Source of the DNA: DATBHZ01 sp036557185
GTDB lineage: Bacteria; Actinomycetota; Acidimicrobiia; IMCC26256; JAENVU01
Length of the DNA: 23,331 nt
Direction of reading: 5' to 3'
NCBI GenBank assembly: GCA_036557185.1
Contig: DATBHZ010000136.1
Location: 1-23,331 of the forward strand
Below are positions 1 through 6,325 of the stretch, piece after piece (the stretch's first letter is position 1; every line of letters begins with the position of its first letter). A program made the translations under genes and the position numbers. The notes beneath the pieces were generated by a model, which saw only the letters and a program-made list of their open reading frames with translations, was not told the origin of the DNA and did not search any database.

Positions 1-210
1 GCGCTCGCGTGGGCCCGCGCGCTCGGCGAGTTCGGCGCGACGATCACGTTCGCCGGGAACATCCAGGGCCGCACGCAGACGACGCCGCTCGCGGTCTACC
101 TCCTGCTCGAGACGAAGCCCGACGTGGCGGTCGGTCTGAGCATCGTGCTGCTCGCCGTGTGCGTCGCGATCCTGGCGCTGCTCCGTGACCGCTGGCTCGG
201 CGCGGCATGA
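1..210 (+). CDS. modB: Molybdate ABC transporter permease, C-terminal 69 residues (partial)
   Basis: The frame is open from the first base and stops at 208-210, so only the C-terminal end of the gene lies in the window. It begins ALAWARALGEFGATITFAGN, which is the EAA-type cytoplasmic loop typical of ModB and related oxyanion permeases. A phrase close to GRTQTTPLAVY follows, and then a final hydrophobic segment (about residues 45-62) ending in RDRWLG. ModB forms the membrane channel through which molybdate or tungstate is imported. The stop overlaps the start of the ATPase gene (ATGA at 207-210), so the two are translationally coupled. The substrate is inferred from the ModB-like ending and the ModC-like partner. 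The binding protein gene would lie upstream, outside the window. Confidence 0.85.
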   Translation, partial: ALAWARALGEFGATITFAGNIQGRTQTTPLAVYLLLETKPDVAVGLSIVLLAVCVAILALLRDRWLGAA

Positions 211-1256
211 GCCTGGTCGCGGACGTTCGCGTGCACCTGGGCACGCTCGACCTCGAGGTCGCGCTGACCGCGCAGCAGGGGGAGACGATCGCTCTGCTCG
301 GTCCGAACGGCGCCGGGAAGACGACGTTGCTCCGCGCGCTCTCCGGCCTCGCACCCATCGACTCGGGGCGCATCGAGCTGGACGGCACCCTGCTCGACGA
401 CGGGCTCCGGACGTTCGTGCCGCCGGAGCGCAGGCCGGTCGCGGTGGTGTTCCAGGACTATCTCCTCTTTCCGCACCTCTCGGCGCTCGACAACGTGGCG
501 TTCGGGCTCCGTACCCGCGGGCTCGGGCGAATGGCGGCACGCGCTCGCGCGATGAGTGCCCTCGAGCAGGTCGATCTCGCCGAGCACGCGGGATCCAAAC
601 CCAAGGCGCTTTCCGGCGGCCAAGCACAGCGCGTCGCGCTCGCGCGTGCCCTCGCGACCGAGCCAGTCCTGCTCCTGCTGGACGAGCCACTCGCCGCGCT
701 CGACCAGAGCGCCCGGGGCGCGGTGCGGCGGGAGCTCCGGGCACGGCTCGCGACGTTCCGCGGCCTGCGGCTCCTCGTCACACACGATCCGCTCGATGCC
801 GCCGTGCTGGCGGACCGTCTCGTGATCATCGAGGAAGGCCACGTGGTCCAGCGCGGGACCTTCGCCGAGGTGGCGGCACGGCCGCGGTCGCGGTACGTCG
901 CGGAGCTCGTGGGGGTCAACCTCCTTCGGGGAACCGCGCACGGAGGACTGCTCGATCTACCGGGCGGTGGCACGCTGGCGGCTTCCGATGCGGCTTCGGG
1001 AAACGCGCTCGCGGTCGTCCACCCGCGCTCGGTCGCGTTGCACCGCGCACGGCCGGAAGGCAGCCCGCGCAATGTCAACGAGGGCCCAGTGGAGAGCATC
1101 GAGCTCCTCGGCGATCGCGTCCGGGTGCGCGTCGGCGGGAGGGTCCCGCTCGTTGCCGAGATCACGCCTTCCGCGCTGCGCGAGCTCCAGCTCGCCGAGG
1201 GTGCGTTGGTCTGGACGTCGGTGAAGGCGACCGACATCGACGTCTACGCAGCATGA
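207..1256 (+). CDS. modC: Molybdate ABC transporter ATP-binding protein
   Basis: This 349-residue ABC ATPase would energise molybdate uptake with the ModB permease encoded immediately upstream. Its ATG overlaps the modB stop. All ATPase motifs are visible: Walker A GPNGAGKTT (32-40), Q-loop Q83, signature LSGGQ (135-139), Walker B LLLLDE (155-160) and switch His193 in VTHD. The C-terminal ~110 residues after the ATPase core, including RVRVGGRVPLVAEIT, look like a TOBE/Mop-type domain, which in ModC binds oxyanion and can regulate transport. Length and architecture match ModC. Other oxyanion or sugar importers of the MalK group share this layout, so the molybdate assignment rests partly on the permease fragment. 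No internal defect is visible. Confidence 0.85.
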   Translation: MSLVADVRVHLGTLDLEVALTAQQGETIALLGPNGAGKTTLLRALSGLAPIDSGRIELDGTLLDDGLRTFVPPERRPVAVVFQDYLLFPHLSALDNVAFGLRTRGLGRMAARARAMSALEQVDLAEHAGSKPKALSGGQAQRVALARALATEPVLLLLDEPLAALDQSARGAVRRELRARLATFRGLRLLVTHDPLDAAVLADRLVIIEEGHVVQRGTFAEVAARPRSRYVAELVGVNLLRGTAHGGLLDLPGGGTLAASDAASGNALAVVHPRSVALHRARPEGSPRNVNEGPVESIELLGDRVRVRVGGRVPLVAEITPSALRELQLAEGALVWTSVKATDIDVYAA

Positions 1257-1275
1257 GCCCGCGGAAGGAGTGCAC

Positions 1276-1791
1276 ATGCCGCACAAACCTCAGCTCACAC
1301 TTCGCGAGCACGTCTTGCTCGCCCTGCTCTGCGAACGGCCGGCACACGGGTGGGCGATCGCGCGTGAGCTCGCACCGGGAGGGGCCATCGGCAGGATCTG
1401 GACCGTGTCGCGACCCTTGGCCTACAGGGCAATGGACGACCTCGCCGAGCACAAGCTCATCCGTGCGACCGGCACCGAGCAGGGCGACGGACCGCGCCGC
1501 ACGATCTACGCGGCGACGGCTCGCGGTCGTCGTGAGCACGAGCACTGGCTGACGACGCCGATCGAGCACCTGCGCGACGTCCGTACCGAGCTGCTGCTCA
1601 AGCTGGTGTTCGGTGAGCGCGAGCGACGCAACCCGCGCTCGCTCCTCCGTGCCCAGAAGCAGGCGTTCCAACCCATCTTCGTGGCACTCGAGAAGGCGGC
1701 CGCGGCGCCAGGTGCCGATGTGGTGGATCACTGGAGGCTCGAGTCCGCCGCAGCCGTGCAGCGATTCCTCGACACCGCCGGTGGCCGATGA
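1276..1791 (+). CDS. PadR-family transcriptional regulator
   Basis: A 171-residue DNA-binding protein. The N-terminal ~85 residues form a PadR winged helix: LTLREHVLLALLCERPAHGWAI is the typical first helix and turn, SRPLAYRAMDDLAEHKLI is the recognition helix region, and RRTIYAATARGRREHEHWL is the wing followed by the start of the dimerisation helices. The rest is helical, as expected for the PadR C-terminal dimerisation region. The ATG at 1276 is chosen because GGAAGGAG (1263-1270) lies five bases upstream. A GTG two codons earlier has no such spacing. It starts 19 bases after modC in the same orientation, so it is probably co-transcribed with modBC. Whether it senses molybdate or controls the MFS exporter downstream cannot be told from sequence. 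Confidence 0.88.
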   Translation: MPHKPQLTLREHVLLALLCERPAHGWAIARELAPGGAIGRIWTVSRPLAYRAMDDLAEHKLIRATGTEQGDGPRRTIYAATARGRREHEHWLTTPIEHLRDVRTELLLKLVFGERERRNPRSLLRAQKQAFQPIFVALEKAAAAPGADVVDHWRLESAAAVQRFLDTAGGR

Positions 1792-1943
1792 TTGCTAGGT
1801 TCGACGCTTGCCGCGCTCGCTGATGCTCTGCACGACGACCCGAGGTGACTGCCTGTCATGAGTGAGCGTCCGCGAGGCGGGTACCCCGCCGAGCAGCGAG
1901 CGTGGCCCGAGCGGCCCGGCCCCCAGGGCCAAGAGCGGGAAAC
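1792..1943. other. Intergenic gap between the PadR gene and the MFS exporter
   Basis: About 150 bases with no convincing gene. I see neither a strong hairpin terminator nor a clear promoter. An in-frame GTG at 1902 would extend the MFS protein by 14 residues (proline/arginine rich), but it lacks a ribosome binding site. If the PadR protein regulates the exporter, its operator should lie here. Confidence 0.4.
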
Positions 1944-3338
1944 ATGACCGAAGGTGTCGGCACGGACCGCTCGCGCAGCGGTCTTCAGCGCATGCTTATC
2001 CCGCTGGCGCTCGCGCAGTTCATCTGCAGCTTCGCCGGCACGAACATGAACGTGATGATCACGGACATCAGCAAGGACCTGAACACGACGGTCCAGGGTG
2101 TCCAGATCACCATCACGATCTTCCTGCTGGTGATGGCCGCGTTCATGATCCCGTGCGGCAAGCTCACCGACCGCTTCGGCCGCAAGCGGTGCTTCATGAC
2201 CGGGCTCATCGTCTACGGGATCGGCGCGTTGCTGAGCGCGGCAGCGCCCGGCCTCGGCGTCCTGATCATCGGCAACTCGATCCTGGAGGGGATCGGCACC
2301 GCGCTGCTGATCCCGCCCGTCTACATCCTGACGACGATGCTGTTCACCGATCTCACCTCGCGCGCCCGCGCATTCGGTCTCATCAGCGGCGCCGGGGGCA
2401 TCGGCGCGGCGACGGGACCTCTGATCGGCGGCGCGATCACCACCTGGATCACGTGGCGCGCGGCGTTCCTCTTCCAGACGGCGATCATCGTCGCGATCGT
2501 CTTGCTCAGCCGGCGACTCGTCGATCCGGTGCCGCCCGACCCGAACCGGTCGTTCGACGTCGTCGGAGCGATCCTCTCCGCCCTGGGTCTCTGCCTGCTC
2601 ATCGCCGGAATCCTCGCGGCCGACAACAACGGCGTCGCCATGGCGGTGCTGCTCGCCGCGGGTGTGCTCGTGCTCGCCTGGTTCTTCGTCTACGTGCGCA
2701 ATCGGGAGCGCGCGGGCAAGGAACCGCTGCTCTCCATCAAGCTGTTCCGTAACCGGACCTCGAACCTCGGCCTCGTCACGCAGAACGTGCAATGGCTGAT
2801 GCTCATGGGCGTGTCATTCGTGGTCTCCGTGTACCTCCAGGTGGTGCGCCACTACAACGCCATCCAGACGGGCGTGATCTTCACCGCCGCCACCGTCGGG
2901 ATCCTGGCGTCCTCGCTGACCCAAGAGCGGCTCGCGAAGAAGTATCCGCAGCGAACGCTCATCGCCGGGGGCTTCGTGACCACGATCGTCGGCATCGCGG
3001 TGCTGTTGGCCTTGGCAGCATCCGGCACGCACAGTGCTTGGGTCTACGCGCCGGGGCTGCTGCTCATCGGTCTCGGCCTCGGTGCAGCACTCACGCCCTC
3101 CGTCAACATCGTGCAGTCCGCCTTCCCCGACGAGCAGCAGGGCGAGATCTCGGGCCTGTCCCGCAGCGTCTCGAACCTCGGATCCTGCCTGGGGACCGCC
3201 ATCGCCGGCACGATCCTGGTGGCGAACCTCACGCGGCACGCGTACGCGGCGTCGTTGATCGTCGTCGCGGTCATCGGCCTGGTGGGGCTCGGCGTGTCGC
3301 TCTTCCTGCCGAGGGATCTGGGCAACAGCTCGGCCTGA
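1944..3338 (+). CDS. MFS transporter, DHA2 (EmrB/QacA-like) drug exporter
   Basis: A 464-residue polytopic membrane protein of the major facilitator superfamily. The first transmembrane helix begins at about residue 17 (MLIPLALAQFICSFAG). Motif A is well preserved in GKLTDRFGRKRCF between helices 2 and 3. A motif C-like glycine-rich stretch, LISGAGGIGAATGPLIGGAI, marks proton-driven antiporters. The length and number of hydrophobic segments fit the 12-14 helix DHA2 drug:proton antiporters. The ATG at 1944 is preferred over an upstream GTG (1902) because a GGGA motif precedes it and the upstream extension is low-complexity. Substrates cannot be predicted. The neighbouring PadR gene is suggestive, since PadR proteins often control drug exporters, but this is inference. 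Confidence 0.88.
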   Translation: MTEGVGTDRSRSGLQRMLIPLALAQFICSFAGTNMNVMITDISKDLNTTVQGVQITITIFLLVMAAFMIPCGKLTDRFGRKRCFMTGLIVYGIGALLSAAAPGLGVLIIGNSILEGIGTALLIPPVYILTTMLFTDLTSRARAFGLISGAGGIGAATGPLIGGAITTWITWRAAFLFQTAIIVAIVLLSRRLVDPVPPDPNRSFDVVGAILSALGLCLLIAGILAADNNGVAMAVLLAAGVLVLAWFFVYVRNRERAGKEPLLSIKLFRNRTSNLGLVTQNVQWLMLMGVSFVVSVYLQVVRHYNAIQTGVIFTAATVGILASSLTQERLAKKYPQRTLIAGGFVTTIVGIAVLLALAASGTHSAWVYAPGLLLIGLGLGAALTPSVNIVQSAFPDEQQGEISGLSRSVSNLGSCLGTAIAGTILVANLTRHAYAASLIVVAVIGLVGLGVSLFLPRDLGNSSA

Positions 3339-3407
3339 GCCGCTCCTGCACGCGATCGGCGCCGAATCTCCACAGTTCCTCCATTGCTCGGTACTCCTTG
3401 ATCCCTG

Positions 3408-3983
3408 ATGCTGACCGCTGTGTCATCGACTCTGCGTTCCCGTCTCACTCGCCCGGTCCTGGTGGAGCTCTTTCTCGCGGGTATGTGGCTCGTAGGCATA
3501 GGTCTCGTCGCGATCGGGGTGAGTGGCTTCGTCGCGTGGGTGATGGGCTTGATCGCGGGCAAGGCGTTCGTCGCGGGCGACACCCCCGGAGTCACGTACA
3601 CCGCAGCGCGTTGTCGCGACTTCCTCGAGTACGCGCCGAACGCGCGGACCTGCACCGAGGCGGCCGCGATTCACCACTTCACCGAGGTCGTGTGGTACCG
3701 GGTCGTGGCAGGAGTTCTCGGCGCGCTCGGACTCGTCGCCTGGAGATGGGTTCGTCGTCGCCGAGGACCGAGCACGCTGCAACCCCAGTCACTCGTTCCG
3801 ACCGTCGGGTGCGTCCTCTTCGGTACCGCGGCCGTCGTGCTGCTCGGCCAAGGCGTCGATCTCTGGTGGCTCAAGCCGGACGGCGGAGGCGGTGCCTCGC
3901 TCTCGGGTGGGATCGTCTCGCTCGCCGTGGCGGCATGGTTTGCCAAGGATGTGCTCGAACGGATCACCGTCCAACCGAACTGA
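3408..3983 (+). CDS. Unrecognised small integral membrane protein
   Basis: A 191-residue protein that I do not recognise. Four to five hydrophobic segments are visible, near residues 19-37, 40-55, 97-113, 130-147 and 165-178. Between the second and third lies a polar loop (about 57-92) holding two cysteines, in AARCRDF and ARTCTEAA, which could form a disulfide if the loop is extracytoplasmic. An arginine-rich WRWVRRRRG follows the third segment, suggesting that side faces the cytoplasm by the positive-inside rule. The third-position GC is high and even, so the frame looks genuine. No clear ribosome binding site precedes the ATG at 3408. It ends 19 bases before the hairpin at 4002-4038 that separates it from the oppositely oriented tRNA genes. 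Confidence 0.7.
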   Translation: MLTAVSSTLRSRLTRPVLVELFLAGMWLVGIGLVAIGVSGFVAWVMGLIAGKAFVAGDTPGVTYTAARCRDFLEYAPNARTCTEAAAIHHFTEVVWYRVVAGVLGALGLVAWRWVRRRRGPSTLQPQSLVPTVGCVLFGTAAVVLLGQGVDLWWLKPDGGGGASLSGGIVSLAVAAWFAKDVLERITVQPN

Positions 3984-4001
3984 GCCCGCGTACGACGCGA
4001 C

Positions 4002-4038
4002 GAAGCCCCGGTCCAGCGCTCGCTGTGACCAGGGCTTC
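4002..4038 (-). terminator. Strong hairpin terminating the Glu-Asp-Phe tRNA operon
   Basis: Inverted repeat with 12-base arms (GAAGCCCTGGTC and GACCGGGGCTTC on the minus strand). Inside it is a further CAGC/GCTG pairing around a four-base loop, with one unpaired base. In the minus-strand RNA the only irregular pair is a G-U wobble. In the plus-strand RNA the same position is a C-A mismatch, so the fold favours the tRNA transcript. It starts three bases after the CCA of tRNA-Phe. No U-tract follows, which is common for actinobacterial terminators. Confidence 0.7.
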
Positions 4039-4040
4039 GG

Positions 4041-4116
4041 TGGTGGCCGGGACCGGCGTCGATCCGGTGACCCCGCGCTTTTCAGGCGCGTGCTCTGCCG
4101 ACTGAGCTACCCGGCC
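4041..4116 (-). tRNA. tRNA-Phe (GAA)
   Basis: A cloverleaf folds on the minus strand. The acceptor stem pairs GGCCGGG with CCCGGCC. The D-arm is GCTC/GAGC, the anticodon arm is CGCGC-CTGAAAA-GCGCG, and the T-stem is ACCGG/CCGGT. The anticodon is GAA (Phe). The 3' CCA is encoded (4041-4043), unlike in the other tRNAs here. It is the last of three tRNAs on this strand and runs straight into the hairpin at 4002-4038. Confidence 0.96.
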
Positions 4117-4141
4117 GGGTAGGTCGGCCGGGGCCGACCGG

Positions 4142-4216
4142 CGGTCCTGACGGGATTTGAACCCGCGGCCTCCGCCTTGACAGGGCGGCGTGCACTCCAA
4201 ACTGCACCACAGGACC
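4142..4216 (-). tRNA. tRNA-Asp (GTC)
   Basis: Minus-strand cloverleaf with acceptor stem GGTCCTG/CAGGACC, D-stem GTGC/GCAC, anticodon arm CCGCC-CTGTCAA-GGCGG (anticodon GTC) and T-stem GCGGG/CCCGT. The discriminator base is G, as expected for tRNA-Asp. CCA is not encoded. Its anticodon arm differs from that of the neighbouring tRNA-Glu by a single loop base. Confidence 0.96.
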
Positions 4217-4287
4217 AGGATCTTGTCGTGACGTGTTCACCGCCGTGCTCGAGGAGGTGTCTCACTGTCGGCTGCCAGTGCTGCCTG

Positions 4288-4360
4288 TGCCCCCAGGGGA
4301 GTTCGAATCCCCGTTACCGCCTTGAAAGGGCGGCGTCCTGGGCCACTAGACGATGGGGGC
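4288..4360 (-). tRNA. tRNA-Glu (TTC)
   Basis: Minus-strand cloverleaf with acceptor stem GCCCCCA/TGGGGGC, D-stem GTCT/GGAC, anticodon arm CCGCC-CTTTCAA-GGCGG (anticodon TTC) and T-stem GGGGA/TCCCC. CCA is not encoded. It is the first tRNA of the Glu-Asp-Phe transcription unit. Confidence 0.96.
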
Positions 4361-4382
4361 TCGCTCTCCAGGGAGGCAGTGC

Positions 4383-4388
4383 ATCGTA
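4383..4388 (-). promoter_or_regulatory. Candidate -10 element of the Glu-Asp-Phe tRNA operon
   Basis: On the minus strand TACGAT (pattern TAnnnT) lies 22 bases before the 5' end of tRNA-Glu, which would give a leader of about 15 bases. No good -35 is visible at 17-18 bases. Position supports it more than sequence does. Confidence 0.4.
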
Positions 4389-4447
4389 GCAGCAGGCGTT
4401 TTCGGGCGACCTCCGGAACACGCGTCGAGCGCCTCCCTCGACCGCGC

Positions 4448-4669
4448 TCAGCCGGCGCTCCCGCCGGGGTCGGGCACGTAATGCCGCTCGCCCGTGCCTG
4501 GGTCCACCCAGACGCGCATGAGCCGCTGGGTCGAGGGATCGCGGAAGACCTCGTCGGTGCGCTGCCAATCCGACCGGGGCCGGTCCGACTCACCGTGACG
4601 CCGCACGAAGAAGCTCGCGATCAGGAACCCGAGCAGCACGATCGCGACGATCACGAGGACTGCGCCCAC
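4448..4669 (-). CDS. Small single-pass membrane protein, 73 residues
   Basis: A short protein with one N-terminal transmembrane helix (residues 2-22, AVLVIVAIVLLGFLIASFF), then RRH and a soluble tail. The tail has the phrase DPSTQRLMRVWVDPGTGERHYVP. This reads like a degenerate doubling of a DPxTG motif and is probably a small folded beta unit. The GTG start (4669-4667) shares one base with the TAG stop of the upstream YbjQ-family gene (TAGTG), so the two are very likely translated together. The topology suggests that the tail lies on the cytoplasmic side after the arginines. I recognise no named family, and the link to YbjQ is by position only. Confidence 0.7.
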   Translation of the reverse strand: MGAVLVIVAIVLLGFLIASFFVRRHGESDRPRSDWQRTDEVFRDPSTQRLMRVWVDPGTGERHYVPDPGGSAG

Positions 4670-5004
4670 TAGCCGCCGGCCTTCACCACGACAGCCGTCC
4701 CATACGCCACGATCTCGGTGAGCGTTTGGCCGATCTCCGAGGAGTCGAACCGGAAGGCGAGCACCGCGTTCGCTCCCATGATCTTCGCGTTCTCGATCAT
4801 CCGGTCGAGCGCGTGCCGCCGGCTGTCCTCGAGGAGCTGCGTGTACTGCTGCACCTCTCCCCCGGCGAGTGACTTGAAGCCCGCGCCGATCCCTTTCGCG
4901 AAGCCCATCGAGCGGACGACCAGGCCGAACACCGGTCCGATCGAGCGTTCGATCGTCCATGCGGGGAACTCGAACGCGGTCGTCACCGGGAATTGCTCGT
5001 CCAC
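4669..5004 (-). CDS. YbjQ / UPF0145 family protein
   Basis: A 111-residue protein with the hallmarks of the YbjQ (UPF0145, formerly DUF74) family: VVRSMGFAKGIGAGFKSLAGGEVQ in the middle, DRMIENAKIMGANAVLAFRFD (about residues 66-86) and a final YGTAVVV strand. Members form small pentameric rings and are annotated as possible heavy-metal binders, but a cellular role is not established. The GTG at 5004 is supported by GAGGAG five bases upstream. The gene is divergent from tRNA-Lys, with the palindrome at 5046-5063 between them. It overlaps the small membrane protein downstream by one base, suggesting a two-gene unit. Confidence 0.88.
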   Translation of the reverse strand: MDEQFPVTTAFEFPAWTIERSIGPVFGLVVRSMGFAKGIGAGFKSLAGGEVQQYTQLLEDSRRHALDRMIENAKIMGANAVLAFRFDSSEIGQTLTEIVAYGTAVVVKAGG

Positions 5005-5037
5005 TGATGCTCCTCGGGTCGGATGGCGATGTACGGG

Positions 5038-5043
5038 TAGCCT
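5038..5043 (+). promoter_or_regulatory. Candidate -10 element of tRNA-Lys
   Basis: TAGCCT (pattern TAnnnT) lies 28 bases before tRNA-Lys. A start of transcription near 5050 would fall inside the palindrome at 5046-5063. No convincing -35 is visible. Confidence 0.35.
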
Positions 5044-5045
5044 TG

Positions 5046-5063
5046 CTCGCGCTCGAGCGCGAG
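5046..5063. repeat. Perfect 18-bp palindrome upstream of tRNA-Lys
   Basis: CTCGCGCTCGAGCGCGAG is identical to its own reverse complement. It lies between the divergent YbjQ-family gene (start 5004) and tRNA-Lys (start 5072), overlapping the expected transcription start of the tRNA. It could be a dimeric repressor site or a hairpin in the pre-tRNA leader. Confidence 0.85.
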
Positions 5064-5071
5064 ACGCGCAT

Positions 5072-5144
5072 GGGTCGCTAGCTCAACTGGCAGAGCACCG
5101 GGCTTTTAACCCGTTGGTTCCGGGTTCGAATCCCGGGCGACCCA
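5072..5144 (+). tRNA. tRNA-Lys (TTT)
   Basis: Plus-strand cloverleaf with acceptor stem GGGTCGC/GCGACCC, D-stem GCTC/GAGC, anticodon arm with loop CTTTTAA (anticodon TTT) and T-arm CCGGG-TTCGAAT-CCCGG. The discriminator is A and CCA is not encoded. It faces away from the Glu-Asp-Phe group, separated from it by two small genes. Confidence 0.96.
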
Positions 5145-5176
5145 CTGTCGAAGCTGCAGGTCACGCCTTCTCGCTG

Positions 5177-6058
5177 TCATGGAGCGATCGCGATGGGGCC
5201 CTTGGTCTTTGCGTCGACGAGGACGCGATTACCGAGCGGGGACGCGAGCTCGACTCGTTCGTGGCGTGGGTAGCCGATCGCCAAGCAGGGTCCGGGTCCC
5301 CGGCCCTGGCGCGTCTGCCGGATTGTGATCGCGACCGCGGTGTTGGACGCGAGCTGGTCGACGCTGTAATCGGCGGTGCACGGTCCCTTGCCGGCGCGGG
5401 CGCCGACGAATGTGATGGTTGCGGAGCGCCCGTCTGCCGCGACACGCGCTCCCATGGTCGAGAAATATGCCTCAGGCGGCGAAGGGAACCGGGGCGGCGC
5501 TCCGACGGCGATCACCGCGGCAGGGTTCGGCACACCCTCGAACGAGAACAACCAGGCCGGGAGCGTCCGGATGCCACGGTCCGTTTCGAAGGACGATGCC
5601 CCGAAGCGAACACCTGTGATGACCAACGGGGTGGGCGCGCGCGGAGCTCCGCCGGCTGGGGTGCCTTCGGCGCGCATCAGCGCCAACGCTTGTTCGGCGG
5701 TGATCAGGGGAAACGACTCGGCCTGTCGCGGTCCCGGCGGGAACGAGGACGGAGCGACGAACACACCAGCGAGGAAGGCCTCCTTCGCGTCGACCGTTGC
5801 AAAGCCGAATGCGGGAGCCGAGACGGGATCCGAGATGAGCACGAGCGGCCTGACGGCGGCCTTGACCGGGAACGACGCCCAAGCCTCGAGGGCGGCACGC
5901 ATCTCTTGAGCGGCTGGCGACGGCACGCCGGAGATTGTGCCGTCGCGTTCAGTCGGCCGCGACGACGGGCGCGCGCCCCGTGCCGTGTGCGACGCGGAGC
6001 CCGTGGTGCATCCGACGACGAGCAGACCCAATCCCAGACCGAGCAGCCACGTCCGCAC
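5177..6058 (-). CDS. Secreted lipoprotein of unknown function
   Basis: A 293-residue protein starting at a GTG (6058). Its N-terminus RTWLLGLGLGLLVVGC is a short lipoprotein signal with lipobox VVGC, so Cys17 is the expected lipidated residue. A low-complexity Ser/Arg/Thr linker follows. The soluble part has no family I can name. Its last ~60 residues contain GPCTADYSVDQLASNT and GPGPCLAIGYPR, then ELASPLGNRVLVD. This cysteine-pair plus PLGxR(V)xxD ending is a pattern I associate with exported actinobacterial proteins, where the cysteines may form a disulfide. It should sit on the outer face of the membrane. The gene converges with tRNA-Lys, and a MarR-like remnant lies directly upstream on the same strand. 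Confidence 0.75.
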   Translation of the reverse strand: MRTWLLGLGLGLLVVGCTTGSASHTARGARPSSRPTERDGTISGVPSPAAQEMRAALEAWASFPVKAAVRPLVLISDPVSAPAFGFATVDAKEAFLAGVFVAPSSFPPGPRQAESFPLITAEQALALMRAEGTPAGGAPRAPTPLVITGVRFGASSFETDRGIRTLPAWLFSFEGVPNPAAVIAVGAPPRFPSPPEAYFSTMGARVAADGRSATITFVGARAGKGPCTADYSVDQLASNTAVAITIRQTRQGRGPGPCLAIGYPRHERVELASPLGNRVLVDAKTKGPIAIAP

Positions 6059-6093
6059 GCCGTGAGAGTAGGCCGTGACACAGTCCGCGCCGG

Positions 6094-6282
6094 TCAGACC
6101 TTGCCGAGCTTCGTGCGCACGATCGTGGTCAGCTCCTGGAGCGCGCTCCGCACCGAGTCGAGATCGAGGGTCGAGAGCTGCGCGCGCATGCCATGTTGTC
6201 GGCGGCGGGCCTCGGCAGTGATCCGCTCGAGGGTCTTCGTTCCTCTGGCAGTGAGGCGCAGGAAGGACCTCGAGCGCGCCGC
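6094..6282 (-). pseudogene. Remnant of a MarR-like regulator (C-terminal fragment)
   Basis: On the minus strand a frame bounded by an in-frame TAG (6285-6283) and a TGA (6096-6094) encodes about 62 residues. It reads LRLTARGTKTLERITAEARR, then LSTLDLDSVRSALQELTTIV. This matches the end of MarR proteins: the last wing strand with LTxxG, followed by the two C-terminal dimerisation helices with an LSxLD-like turn. There is no plausible start codon before the LTARG part. The winged-helix N-terminal half is absent, and the histidine kinase gene occupies the space where it should be. The fragment is therefore probably the end of a truncated gene. A 31-residue peptide from an internal ATG (near 6189) cannot be excluded. 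Confidence 0.5.
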
Positions 6283-6325
6283 CTATCCTCACGCCGCGGG
6301 CGCACCCGAGGAAGGTCGGAGGTCG

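Noticed and set aside
4172..4338. Repeated GCCGCCCT(G/T)TCAAGGCGG string that looks like a direct repeat
   Set aside because: It is the anticodon arm shared by tRNA-Asp and tRNA-Glu, not a mobile or regulatory repeat.
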